Source of the DNA: Palleronia caenipelagi
Lineage (GTDB): Bacteria; Pseudomonadota; Alphaproteobacteria; Rhodobacterales; Rhodobacteraceae
Direction of reading: 5' to 3'
Length of the DNA stretch: 48,649 bases
Assembly: GCF_007004065.1 (NCBI RefSeq)
Contig: NZ_VFSV01000025.1
Location: 1-48,649 of the forward strand
Shown here: piece after piece, positions 34,201 to 41,248 of the stretch
How the letters are laid out: every line of letters begins with the position of its first letter
How positions within the stretch are numbered: position 1 is the first letter of the stretch
Notes under the pieces: generated by a model
Seen by the model: the letters and a program-made list of their open reading frames with translations, nothing else
Database searches by the model: none
Told to the model about the DNA's origin: nothing
Program-made: the position numbers and the translations under genes

Positions 34201-35463
34201 GCCCCGTTCTTCCGGGTGGTGACCACCAATGTGCATGGCGAGAAGCGCTTCACCTCCACCATCGCCCGGCGCCTCGACACGCTTGGCGCGCTCACCCGTG
34301 GCCAGCGCCAGACCGGATCGCAGAACATGTTTCGCGCCTCGGACAATCTCGAAAGCCCCATCGCACGGCGGGCGCTCATCGCCCATTACCGGGATCTGGC
34401 CTCGGATCGGTGCGACGCCATGAGCTACGACACCTTCACCGAGTGGACGGCGCTGAAGCTCACCGACCGCGAAGGCGTGATGCTCGAGGATCTGCCGCCG
34501 ATCCAGCGCTATCTGAACCGGCTTCTGGCGCTGCCGATCCACATGCAGAACGCGCTCTTTGCGGCGTTCTCCGAGCGGATCGAAGCGCAGACCGAGGCGG
34601 CGCGGGCCAGAGGGACGCTCGATGTGGGGATCGAGACCCTGCGGGCGGACCGCATCCGGGTCACCGGCGAGGACGATCTCTGGACCTGCCCCAAAAGCGG
34701 CTCGGTGACGCGCATGGTGACGCTTCAGACCGAGAGCCGCCTGACCTACCCGTCGGGCGCGGGCATCCTGTCCGACTACCGATCGCGCTTCGCGCCCATG
34801 CGCAACGCCGCCTCGGGCAAGGTGGCGATGATCTCGAAACGTCCCCAGACCGTCTATGACGATGACAGCTTTGCAGACCTGCGCGAGCTGCGGCGGCCCA
34901 CGGGGCGCTGGTCCGTTCTGGAAGAGGAGTTCGGCAAGTCCCATTGGGAGCCCGTCGATCCCGGGCGCTTCGTGGCGCTCTGGGACGCGGAGGTGGCCGA
35001 TCTGCCGACCTCGCAGACCGAGGAGATCGTGCTTCTCACAGGGCTTCTGCTGCCGATCTGGACATCGATCCCCTCGGACAACGAGCGGATCTGGCGCGTG
35101 CTGCCCGAAGATCATCCCTCGCTCATCGGGCGGGCGATCACGCCGCAGCAGGCTGTGGTGCTGCGCGGACGCTTTGGCGCCGGGCAGACCGACCGGCCCG
35201 AGGATATCGTGGCCATCGCGCAATCGGGCGAGGCCAGCGCCGATCTGGGGCAGGGGATGACCCTTTGCACCCGGCGCGTGGCCGGAGCGCCTCGGCTGGA
35301 GGTGCAGGGTTTTGCACCGGGCGCGGTGTCGGCCCTGAAAGGCGCCGGGTGCTTCACCGAGATCATTGCCCACCAGCTGCGGGTCTTCGTCCCCGTGGGA
35401 CCGGAGGCCGCAGAGGTCGTCGCCCGGATCAAATCGGGGGCCGCCGCTCCGAGCGGCGCGTGA
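31252..35463 (+). CDS. DNA methylase-strawberry notch helicase fusion, 1,403 aa
   Basis: An N-terminal adenine-methylase-like domain shows the SAM motif VLEPSAGTGALAHM (about 122) and catalytic-type NPPFSSS (about 188). A proline-rich linker near 320-340 leads to a strawberry-notch SF2 helicase: FFLGDGTGAGKGRQAAGVIL (Walker A, about 467), IFDEAHAM (575), VLYVSATGATHVGNLAYATRLGLWG, and the late motif QGLGRTHRSNQ (971). A C-terminal domain of 400 residues follows. GGAAAGGA precedes ATG 31252. Such giant fusions are typical of conjugative plasmids and phage-like elements, and are thought to protect or remodel entering DNA; the exact activity is not established. A very long open frame on the other strand is a GC shadow. 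Confidence 0.92.
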   Translation: MKRQTLIRLLTQIAGDITNGTLDAGTLSARLTTAAGGTDAAGAWSWRRAYDVMQAATILSDRKEGQVTAPKAGLTVLEALARTLPTETRRSETQIRLQQFSTPLPYAHVAAVAAGIGEGDIVLEPSAGTGALAHMAQRSGATLMLNEIDPFRAALLQILFGGRPTAHDGEHIDDLLQSAQQASVVLMNPPFSSSVSRKEDPTIALRHAISAAKRLVTGGRLVAILPRGACERRQSALWGRLTEIVTPRLHLGLPGIVYRKMGTSVDTALLVADRTPGGTQIDLHEVDGLRAALEVMDRELCARAEIDAALLRPETAPVPQTARAAWTPVRKVTPAATPAPRAVEAPLTYRERETPGENVAVSEIYARYAPQRIEIAGAVDHPSPLVESVAMAAVMPPLPHVVPSLPGGLVGNGALSGAQLETIIMAEDAHARTLPGSFTVAEDWTGAEPAGEGADGAVRYRQGFFLGDGTGAGKGRQAAGVILSNWLAGRQRAIWISKTKTLMEDAIRDWTDLGGSPADIHPIDRWKPDEAITLSRGILFLTYATLRSTGKSGNTRLQQIIDWAGGAYDGALIFDEAHAMQNAAGSSEGRGAAPSQQGLAGLRLQYALPRARVLYVSATGATHVGNLAYATRLGLWGAGEDYAFASREDFVSAMEAGGVAAMEVVARDLKALGLYTARALSFEGVEYDILEHTLSEDETRVYDAFGRAFKVIHQNLRKALEATGIEDKEAGISASAAKASALSRFESMKQRFFSHILNGFKARSLIPALEADLAEGWAPVIQIVSTGESHLDRALDRLEAGDDLTEAHLTPKGAVVHWLETAFPVEAHQLIEVDGQTISQPLLDAEGNRVISREAVALRDAALNEIYTIAPIPSVLDRLIWHFGEKRVAEVTGRSKRPVRTASGQLKIAPRSASANSAESAAYMAGAKQILIFSDAGGTGRSYHAARTAGNTARRRHYLVEPGWRADAAIQGLGRTHRSNQVSAPFFRVVTTNVHGEKRFTSTIARRLDTLGALTRGQRQTGSQNMFRASDNLESPIARRALIAHYRDLASDRCDAMSYDTFTEWTALKLTDREGVMLEDLPPIQRYLNRLLALPIHMQNALFAAFSERIEAQTEAARARGTLDVGIETLRADRIRVTGEDDLWTCPKSGSVTRMVTLQTESRLTYPSGAGILSDYRSRFAPMRNAASGKVAMISKRPQTVYDDDSFADLRELRRPTGRWSVLEEEFGKSHWEPVDPGRFVALWDAEVADLPTSQTEEIVLLTGLLLPIWTSIPSDNERIWRVLPEDHPSLIGRAITPQQAVVLRGRFGAGQTDRPEDIVAIAQSGEASADLGQGMTLCTRRVAGAPRLEVQGFAPGAVSALKGAGCFTEIIAHQLRVFVPVGPEAAEVVARIKSGAAAPSGA

Positions 35464-35489
35464 GGGACGCGGGGCAGGGAAAAGAGGGG

Positions 35490-35507
35490 AAAGGCCGCTT
35501 CGCCTTT
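35490..35507 (+). terminator. Short hairpin after the methylase-helicase gene
   Basis: AAAGGC / GCCTTT encloses a CGCTTC loop 26 bases after the stop. It is weaker than the GAGA-loop family and has no T-run. It lies 96 bases before the next start codon, so it may belong to the same punctuation scheme. Confidence 0.4.
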
Positions 35508-35602
35508 GGGTGATCCCTGCGGGGGTCGCGAGACCATCTTGGGCAGGTCGGACGCGCCGATCTGCCTCTTCCCCACCGATCAGGACACTGGGAGGACATG
35601 TC

Positions 35603-36091
35603 ATGAAGATCGAGCTGAAAGCGATCAAACACTCCGAGTTCGCGAGCCAGGAGACGAACTGCTACCAGGCCAATCTCTACGTGGACGGCAAGAAAATCGG
35701 CATCGTGTCGAACGATGGGCATGGCGGCTGCGACGCGTTTCACGGCGATGATGAGGCGTTTGCCCGCGCCAATGCGTGGTGCCGGGCCAATCTGCCGAAA
35801 TGGAAGATGGGCTTCGGACCCAATCCCGAGGAAGAGCGCGAGACCGATCTCGAGATGCACTGCGCCAGCCTGCTCAACGATCATCTCATGAAGAAGGACT
35901 ACACGCGGCTGGTCAGCACAAAGGTCCTGTTCACCAAGACAAAGGGACACGTCCTCTATGAAATAAAGCATCACGGTCAGGTGGACCTGACCGCGGCGCA
36001 GATCCGGGAGCAGCACCCGGATGGGACGATCCTCAATCTCCTGCCACCGGAGGAGGCTCTGGCAATCTTCCGCGCGGGAATGACGGGCTGA
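35603..36091 (+). CDS. Hypothetical plasmid protein, 162 aa
   Basis: The product begins MKIELKAIKHSEFASQETNCYQANLYVDGKKIGIVSNDGHGGCDAF. A mixed alpha/beta domain with a Gly/His-rich turn is followed by LEMHCASLLNDHLMKKDYTRLVSTKVLFTKTKGHVLYEIKHHGQVDLTAAQIREQHPDGTILNLL. GGGAGGA precedes ATG 35603. The pattern reminds me of small plasmid proteins that co-occur with DUF6878/DUF6915 genes, but I cannot name a family. It is cytoplasmic, with no membrane segment. Confidence 0.7.
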   Translation: MKIELKAIKHSEFASQETNCYQANLYVDGKKIGIVSNDGHGGCDAFHGDDEAFARANAWCRANLPKWKMGFGPNPEEERETDLEMHCASLLNDHLMKKDYTRLVSTKVLFTKTKGHVLYEIKHHGQVDLTAAQIREQHPDGTILNLLPPEEALAIFRAGMTG

Positions 36092-36120
36092 TCGAGGCCA
36101 TGCGAACAAACGCCTCAGAC

Positions 36121-36143
36121 AGCCGCTCCGGATCGGGGCGGCT
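36121..36143 (+). terminator. Leader hairpin B1, before the DUF6878-type gene
   Basis: AGCCGCTCC pairs with GGGGCGGCT (one T-G pair) around a GGATC loop, with TTTT behind it. The 20-base core is shared with hairpin B2. It ends 43 bases before the start codon. Confidence 0.7.
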
Positions 36144-36185
36144 TTTGTCATGGGCATCCACCATCCCGACGAGAGAGGACAGGCT

Positions 36186-36584
36186 ATGGCGACAGATCAG
36201 ACCGATATCATCGGCGAGGCGATCACGATGATGGAGAAATGGCGTCTCGAGCGCGAAGAGAAGCTGAAAGGAGACCGGGCGACCCTGCTTGAGCAGCTGC
36301 GGGAGATCGGACTGACCGAAATCACCGCCGAATATGAAGGATCTGGCGATTCCGGCCACGTGGGAGACATCACGGACCAACCTGCGGATCGCGAGGTGCC
36401 CGAAGATGTCATGGACCGGCTGAAAGATTTCGCGTGGGATGTCGCGTATGATCAGCACCCCGGGTTTGAGAACAACGATGGCGCTTACGGATCCGTCGAA
36501 TGGGACCTGACCGAAGACAGCATCACGCTCGATCACACAATGCGGTACACCGAAACCTGCAATACCTATCAGGAGGGGCTCTGA
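36186..36584 (+). CDS. DUF6878-type protein, 132 aa
   Basis: The N-terminal half is a charged helix (EAITMMEKWRLEREEKLKGDRATLLEQLREIGLTEITAEYEGSGDSG). The C-terminal half carries the block I remember as DUF6878: LKDFAWDVAYDQHPGFENNDGAYGSVEWDLTEDSITLDHTMRYTET. The YDQHPGFENNDG motif is striking, but no enzymatic role is known. ATG 36186 is chosen over an earlier in-frame ATG because GAGAGGAC lies before it. It is followed one base later by the next gene, forming a two-gene unit. Confidence 0.75.
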   Translation: MATDQTDIIGEAITMMEKWRLEREEKLKGDRATLLEQLREIGLTEITAEYEGSGDSGHVGDITDQPADREVPEDVMDRLKDFAWDVAYDQHPGFENNDGAYGSVEWDLTEDSITLDHTMRYTETCNTYQEGL

Positions 36585-36585
36585 T

Positions 36586-37032
36586 ATGGCCCATCCGTTT
36601 CATCATGCCGAAAGCTCGGCCCGGAAATACGGTGGCGATCCATCCGACTACCTTGCGGTGCATAGCTGGTTCGATGCGTCGAAAGCGCATCTCGCCCTCT
36701 TCACCCACCGAGCCGTTCGCCATAACACATTCGGCGTATTCGAAGCCGAGCGGATCTTTGGCGCTACGCTCACCAATTCCGACGGACGCAAAATACCGAC
36801 ACGCTTCATAGGCGAGCAGCACGTGAAGGAGGATTGTCAGGGGCGCATCCCGAGCCTTGCGGACTGGCTTGGCCGAATCCGGCCCGAGCCGTGGATGGCC
36901 AACGGTCACATCGATCTGAAGCCGGACCCATTGTGGCAGGATCCGCGCGATGTGTGGGTCAACGAGGTCGCAACAGGCAGAACGATCCTCGGCTTGCAGG
37001 ACTGGATCGCCGCGCGCAACCAGACAGGCTGA
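36586..37032 (+). CDS. DUF6915-type protein, 148 aa
   Basis: The sequence MAHPFHHAESSARKYGGDPSDYLAVHSWFDASKAHLALFTHRAVRHNTFGVFEAERIFG is the pattern I recall as DUF6915, with several conserved-looking His and Asp residues that could bind metal. The second half (WLGRIRPEPWMANGHIDLKPDPLW) is less distinctive. The family is found on plasmids and phages of many bacteria with unknown function. It begins one base after the DUF6878-type stop, with AGGAGG at that junction, so the two are co-translated. Confidence 0.78.
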   Translation: MAHPFHHAESSARKYGGDPSDYLAVHSWFDASKAHLALFTHRAVRHNTFGVFEAERIFGATLTNSDGRKIPTRFIGEQHVKEDCQGRIPSLADWLGRIRPEPWMANGHIDLKPDPLWQDPRDVWVNEVATGRTILGLQDWIAARNQTG

Positions 37033-37043
37033 GCCTTCACGAG

Positions 37044-37066
37044 GGCCGCTCCGGATCGGGGCGGCC
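37044..37066 (+). terminator. Leader hairpin B2, before the 37145 gene
   Basis: GGCCGCTCC pairs with GGGGCGGCC around the same GGATC loop as B1, followed by TTT. It starts 12 bases after the DUF6915-type stop and ends 79 bases before the next start codon. Confidence 0.7.
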
Positions 37067-37144
37067 TTTGACCCGTGTGACCGCCGCGGTGTTTGAAAAG
37101 AGAGTACCGGCTTGCGGAATCTCCCAACATCAAGAGGACCGATC

Positions 37145-37750
37145 ATGGGCTGGCTTTTCTACACCGACCAACGCGTGAAAACCTACGCGGACCAAAAAGC
37201 AGAGATCGAACGTCTCTGCACCTTCGAGACCGAAGACCGGACAACAGAATTGATCTGCGCGTCAAAGGTGGGGACGACCTGGTACGCGGCCGTGCGCGTC
37301 TCCATGAAGGACGGCAGTGAGATCGAAGACTTTACGTACAAAGCCAAAGAAGACGGATCGTTCACCTTCGCGGCGATCTTTCTCACCGCGTTCGACCAGG
37401 GCTGCTGGGGCTACAAGGACATGGAGGAAAGCGCAGGGCCGGTTCAGGCACGGGCGCCTGTCAGCCTGCTGAACCGCCTCTCCGAGTTGAAAGATCCTGA
37501 CAGCTACGCCCATGACTGGCGCAAGCGCTGCCGCGCTTGGGCCGACATCCCGACCTACAACGAGGGCGACACGATCAGACTAGCGAACCCCCTGAAGCTA
37601 GATGATGGGACCGAGTTCCAGATCGTGACGGCGACACGGTACCGGAGCGGACGGAGAATGCAGACCGGATATCGGATCAAAGACACCGGCGGGTTGGTAC
37701 GGCTTCCCAGGGGGTGTCTGGAGGGGTCGTCGCTCGTGACGACGGGGTGA
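37145..37750 (+). CDS. DUF6927-type plasmid protein, 201 aa
   Basis: The product begins MGWLFYTDQRVKTYADQKAEIERLCTFETEDRTTELICASKVGTTWYAAVRV; I recall this MGWLF opening as DUF6927. A beta-rich first half is followed by FAAIFLTAFDQGCWGYKDMEESAGP and a C-terminal part with a basic SH3-like stretch (EFQIVTATRYRSGRRMQTGYRIKD). Function unknown. It is the last gene of the rightward block; after it a strong bidirectional terminator meets the leftward TRAP operon. Confidence 0.68.
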   Translation: MGWLFYTDQRVKTYADQKAEIERLCTFETEDRTTELICASKVGTTWYAAVRVSMKDGSEIEDFTYKAKEDGSFTFAAIFLTAFDQGCWGYKDMEESAGPVQARAPVSLLNRLSELKDPDSYAHDWRKRCRAWADIPTYNEGDTIRLANPLKLDDGTEFQIVTATRYRSGRRMQTGYRIKDTGGLVRLPRGCLEGSSLVTTG

Positions 37751-37880
37751 GTTAGGAAGGGGCGGCGGAAAGTGTGAATTCGCTAAAGTGCGGCAAAAAT
37801 TGGGAAAATCGCCGAAGCTGACATTCGGATAGCCTTGTTCATAAGGGACGCAAACACCAGCCTTCCTTCTGCTACCCTCA

Positions 37881-37915
37881 CCTCTAGCCCGTTGGGTACC
37901 AAAACGGGCTAGAGG
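37881..37915. terminator. Bidirectional terminator between the plasmid block and dctM
   Basis: A perfect 13-bp stem (CCTCTAGCCCGTT / AACGGGCTAGAGG) encloses GGGTACCAA-A, in the 187-base gap between convergent genes. It can serve both strands. Confidence 0.85.
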
Positions 37916-37937
37916 TTATTCCTCCGACCTTCGCGCG

Positions 37938-39383
37938 TCAAACCTGACTAGGCAGCCATAGGACGATTGCCGGAAATGCAACCAACCCGGCAATTGTCAG
38001 GGCGTCCGCGATGAAAAAGGGCATCACACCGCGGAACACATCCTGTACGCTGAGATCGTCACGGACCCCGGCCACCACGAAGCAATTCAGGCCGATGGGC
38101 GGGGTGATTAGACAAAACTCGGCCATCTTGACGACGAGAATGCCGAACCAAATCGCGCACATCGGACCCGACATCCCGAAGGTGCTGTCGGCCGCCGACA
38201 CATCCAGCCCGCCATTGAGCGCCATCACCGCAGGAAACACCACCGGCAGTGTCAGAAGGAGCATGCCAATCGCGTCCATGAACATGCCCAGCACCGCATA
38301 GGCGAGCAGGATACAGATCAGGATTAGCATGGGCGACATGGTCAGGGATGTGATCCAGTCCGCGAAGGCACCCGGAAGATCAGCAAACCCGAGGAAGCGC
38401 ACGTAGATCAAAACGCCCCAGATGATGGTGAAGATCATCACGCTGAGCTTGGCGGTCTCGACCAGCGCATCGCGGAATTCCGACCAGCGCATGCCGCGAT
38501 AGAGGGCCATCAGGAACACGATGAAAGCACCGATCGCGCCGCCTTCGGTCGGCGTGCCCCAACTGTCGCCACCAAACGGGATGTCTATGACGCTGCCGCC
38601 GATTGCGACCTCGCCCGGTATCGGGTTGTAGACGAAAAACAGGATGATCACGACCACGGCGACGATCGGCAGGGCCGGCAGGAGCGCCGAGAAGCGTTCG
38701 CGCCAGGTAAAGCCTCCGACAGCCGGACCAAAGTTCTTGATGGTCATCGCAAGGCCCACAATGATCAGGCCGTAGACAATCGCGGAAAACGCGCCGGGCA
38801 CAAAGCCCGCCAAAAGCAGCATGCCGACATCTTGCTCGACGATGATGGCGTAGATGACGAGGATGGCCGAGGGTGGAATGAGCGAGGCCAGAGTGCCCGC
38901 AGCGGCCACCACCCCCGCCGCAAAGCGCTTGTTGTATCCGATTGCCAGCATCTCGGGGATTGCGATCCGCGCAAACACCGCCGATGTCGCCACAGAAGCC
39001 CCGGAGACCGCCGCGAACCCAGCGGTGGCGAAAACGGTCGAGACCGCCAAGCCCCCTGGCACCCAAGCGATCCAACGCTTGGCTGCCTCGAACAGGGCCT
39101 TTGTCAGCCCTGCGTAATAGGCCATATAGCCGATCAGGATGAAGGTCGGGATGAGGCTGAGCGCCTGACTGGCTACTTTGGCATGGGGCACCTGTCCCGC
39201 TGTTCCAACGGCAACACTTAGGGCCCATCCAAATTCGTCCCCGGCAAAGTCCTTGCGCGCCCAGAAGATGGCGATCAGACCAACAATGCCTGCAAGCCCG
39301 GCGGCAAAGGCCACCCGCATGCCAAGGATGACCATCACCAGAAGAAAGCAGGTCACCCAAATCCCGATATCGAGAGCTTCCAT
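37938..39383 (-). CDS. dctM: TRAP transporter large permease (DctM family)
   Basis: This 481-aa protein has about 12-13 hydrophobic segments. DctM landmarks include the GLTKALFEAAKRWIAWVPGGLAVSTVFATAGFAAVSGAS block, LIPPSAILVIYA, and the late FLITPPIGLNCFVVAGV loop. It forms the Na+-driven transport core for a carboxylate captured by DctP. A longer loop near residue 270 (VIDIPFGGDSWGTPTEGG) is seen in some TRAP subgroups. Its start overlaps the dctQ stop by one base. It is last in the dctP-dctQ-dctM order. Confidence 0.93.
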   Translation of the reverse strand: MEALDIGIWVTCFLLVMVILGMRVAFAAGLAGIVGLIAIFWARKDFAGDEFGWALSVAVGTAGQVPHAKVASQALSLIPTFILIGYMAYYAGLTKALFEAAKRWIAWVPGGLAVSTVFATAGFAAVSGASVATSAVFARIAIPEMLAIGYNKRFAAGVVAAAGTLASLIPPSAILVIYAIIVEQDVGMLLLAGFVPGAFSAIVYGLIIVGLAMTIKNFGPAVGGFTWRERFSALLPALPIVAVVVIILFFVYNPIPGEVAIGGSVIDIPFGGDSWGTPTEGGAIGAFIVFLMALYRGMRWSEFRDALVETAKLSVMIFTIIWGVLIYVRFLGFADLPGAFADWITSLTMSPMLILICILLAYAVLGMFMDAIGMLLLTLPVVFPAVMALNGGLDVSAADSTFGMSGPMCAIWFGILVVKMAEFCLITPPIGLNCFVVAGVRDDLSVQDVFRGVMPFFIADALTIAGLVAFPAIVLWLPSQV

Positions 39384-40027
39384 CAGTTCGCCTCCTCTTG
39401 CTCGCGGCTTGAGACCTGTTTGGCCTCCATCGCTGCTTGTGTGGCCACGTCTGCGAGCAACGGCACCGCGACTGGGCGTGCTTGATTGTGTTTGAAGGCG
39501 AGACTATAGGCCCACAGCTGCAAACACAGACGAACCACCAGAACCCCAAGCGCGACCGGCACCACCAGTTTCGCGGGCCAGATTGGCAAGCCAATATCCA
39601 TTGAGCTGTCGCGGCTCCACATCGGTTGGCTGATGTCGAAACTGCGCAGGAAATGCTCCCAACTGCCCCAAAGAAGCAGCATAGCGACCAGCAAGATTGC
39701 GAGTGTGGTCGCAAGTTCGGCAAGCCAAAGGGCCCGCCCCTTGAGCGCCCCGACGACGATGTCCATGCGGATATGCCCGCCTTCCCGGCGCACATAGGAC
39801 ACGCCGAACACCGCGATAACGGGCATGAGTTGTTCGATCCAGTCGACATATCCCGGCAGCGGCGCGTTCAGAAAATTCCGCCCACCGACCGAAAAGACCG
39901 CCAGCAACATCAGACCGAAGACCGTCAGGCCACCGACCAGGATCATTGCATATTCGACCCTGAGCAGAGACCGATCGATACGTGAGACAATGCTGTCATC
40001 GGACAGCACAAGAGACCCCGCAGCCAT
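39383..40027 (-). CDS. dctQ: TRAP transporter small permease (DctQ family)
   Basis: This 214-aa membrane protein has four hydrophobic segments (EYAMILVGGLTVFGLMLLAV, WIEQLMPVIAVFGVSYV, LATTLAILLVAMLLLWGS, KLVVPVALGVLVVRLCLQLWAY). The usual DctQ motif RREGGHIRMDIVVGALKG follows the second helix. It is a little longer than average because of extra N- and C-terminal tails. A terminator-like hairpin separates it from dctP upstream, so it should be expressed less than the binding protein. Confidence 0.9.
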   Translation of the reverse strand: MAAGSLVLSDDSIVSRIDRSLLRVEYAMILVGGLTVFGLMLLAVFSVGGRNFLNAPLPGYVDWIEQLMPVIAVFGVSYVRREGGHIRMDIVVGALKGRALWLAELATTLAILLVAMLLLWGSWEHFLRSFDISQPMWSRDSSMDIGLPIWPAKLVVPVALGVLVVRLCLQLWAYSLAFKHNQARPVAVPLLADVATQAAMEAKQVSSREQEEAN

Positions 40028-40061
40028 GCTAGGCTCCTATTTATTGGAAAATTGAAAAAGG

Positions 40062-40103
40062 GCGGGGCTGCGCTGGCGGGAGAAGAGGCCAACGCAGCCC
40101 CGC
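40062..40103 (-). terminator. Attenuating terminator between dctP and dctQ
   Basis: In transcript sense an 11-bp stem (GCGGGGCTGCG / CGCAGCCCCGC) with an additional inner TGGC/GCCA is followed by a CCTTTTTC tract. Placed between the binding-protein gene and the permease genes, it would keep DctP in excess over DctQM. Confidence 0.82.
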
Positions 40104-40117
40104 TTGGGGAGGAGGGC

Positions 40118-41128
40118 TTAGTTGCTCTCGGCGATCAGGCCGGTCACAAAATCATACAACTCTTGAGCAGGCAGGCCGCGCGCGGTGTTCTGCTGGATCC
40201 ACGCAGTGGCGGCAGGATCCGCCGCCGCAGCGCGGAACGCTGACAGTTCGGCGTCGCCAAAGGACACCTGCGCGATGCCCCGTTCCTCCAAGGCCGGGCC
40301 CCAGGCAGCCATGGTCTGCTCTTCATAAAAGCTCAGGTAGTGGTCGAGCGCCTCGTCAACGGCGCCCAGCAGCACCTCACGGTGCTCATCGCTCAGATCA
40401 ACAAGCGCATCCGAGTTCACCACGACCGGACAGTTGACCGTGCCCGGGTTGAGGTTGGTGGTCCACCAGGTTGCGTTTTCGATGGTCCCAAAGGACATGT
40501 GAGCATGAGGCGCGAAACTGACCGCACGCACGACGCCTGAATCCATGGCTTGGCGCACTTCGGTCGCGGACATGGATGTCGGAACCGCGCCAACGGTTTC
40601 CATAGCTGCACCGATGCCGCCCGTGGCCCTGACGGTCAGACCGTCGAAATCCGCCAGCGTTGCGGGCGCATCGCCAACGCCGACCAGATTGTACTGCGGC
40701 AGCGGTGACGGCATCAGCAGCGTCGCGTTCCAGCGGGCAAGATCGGCCACCACTGCCGGATGCTGATAAAGCGCCATAGACAGGTCGGATTCCTGCTCAA
40801 GGCTTGTGACGCCGAGGAATGGCAACTCAAGCACGGTGATGGATGGGTTCTTGTCGGCATGATACCCGGCGCAAAACTGTGCCATCTCGAAGGCACCGAT
40901 GGAGATGCCGTCGAGGTTTTCGCGGTTCGAGCTGAGCCCGCCATAAGAGATGTTGAGCGTGAATTCGCCATTGGTGCGTTCCGAAACCAGCTCGGCAAGG
41001 CGCTCTACATGCTCGGTAAAGGCGCGCCGCTGCCCCCAGAGTGAAACGCTCCATTCCGTGGCCATGGCCTCCGACCCGACTGTCAAGGCAAGGATTGCGA
41101 GCGCCGCGCGGCTGAGAAGTTTTTGCAT
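40118..41128 (-). CDS. dctP: TRAP transporter periplasmic binding protein (DctP family)
   Basis: A Sec signal peptide (MQKLLSRAALAILALTVGSEAMA) precedes the mature start TEWSVSLWGQRRAFTEHVERLAELVSERTNGEFTLNISYGG. The substrate-carboxylate contact is expected at the Arg of FDGLTVRATGG, a family constant. Mature size is about 313 aa. ATG 41128 has a GGGAGGTCC site; an earlier frame extension is not signal-like. It is followed by the attenuating hairpin and dctQM. Control by the adjacent dctBD system is likely. The substrate is a C4- or related carboxylate, not definable from sequence. Confidence 0.92.
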   Translation of the reverse strand: MQKLLSRAALAILALTVGSEAMATEWSVSLWGQRRAFTEHVERLAELVSERTNGEFTLNISYGGLSSNRENLDGISIGAFEMAQFCAGYHADKNPSITVLELPFLGVTSLEQESDLSMALYQHPAVVADLARWNATLLMPSPLPQYNLVGVGDAPATLADFDGLTVRATGGIGAAMETVGAVPTSMSATEVRQAMDSGVVRAVSFAPHAHMSFGTIENATWWTTNLNPGTVNCPVVVNSDALVDLSDEHREVLLGAVDEALDHYLSFYEEQTMAAWGPALEERGIAQVSFGDAELSAFRAAAADPAATAWIQQNTARGLPAQELYDFVTGLIAESN

Positions 41129-41229
41129 GAGGACCTCCCTAGTTGTCATGCAGATTGCTGTGGGAGGCAGTATTCTCGACCGGACGGTGTCTTGTTTATG
41201 AGGAAATCCGCGCCGACGCCGCCAATTTG

Positions 41230-41247
41230 CCTGCGGGTTTCCGCAGG
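41230..41247 (-). other. Hairpin at the end of dctD
   Basis: CCTGCGG / CCGCAGG with a 4-base loop lies directly after the dctD stop, in the 120-base gap before dctP. No T-run follows, so it may stabilise or process the mRNA rather than terminate it. No consensus sigma54 -24/-12 element was found in this gap. Confidence 0.4.
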
Positions 41248-41248
41248 G

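Noticed and set aside
37881-37915. Integron attC-like site
   Set aside because: GTTGGGT fits one core half, but the partner half does not match RYYYAAC and there is no integrase or cassette; a terminator explains it fully.
41129-41248. Sigma54 -24/-12 promoter before dctP
   Set aside because: A GG-N10-GC spacing exists on the minus strand but the surrounding bases do not match TGGCAC-N5-TTGC.
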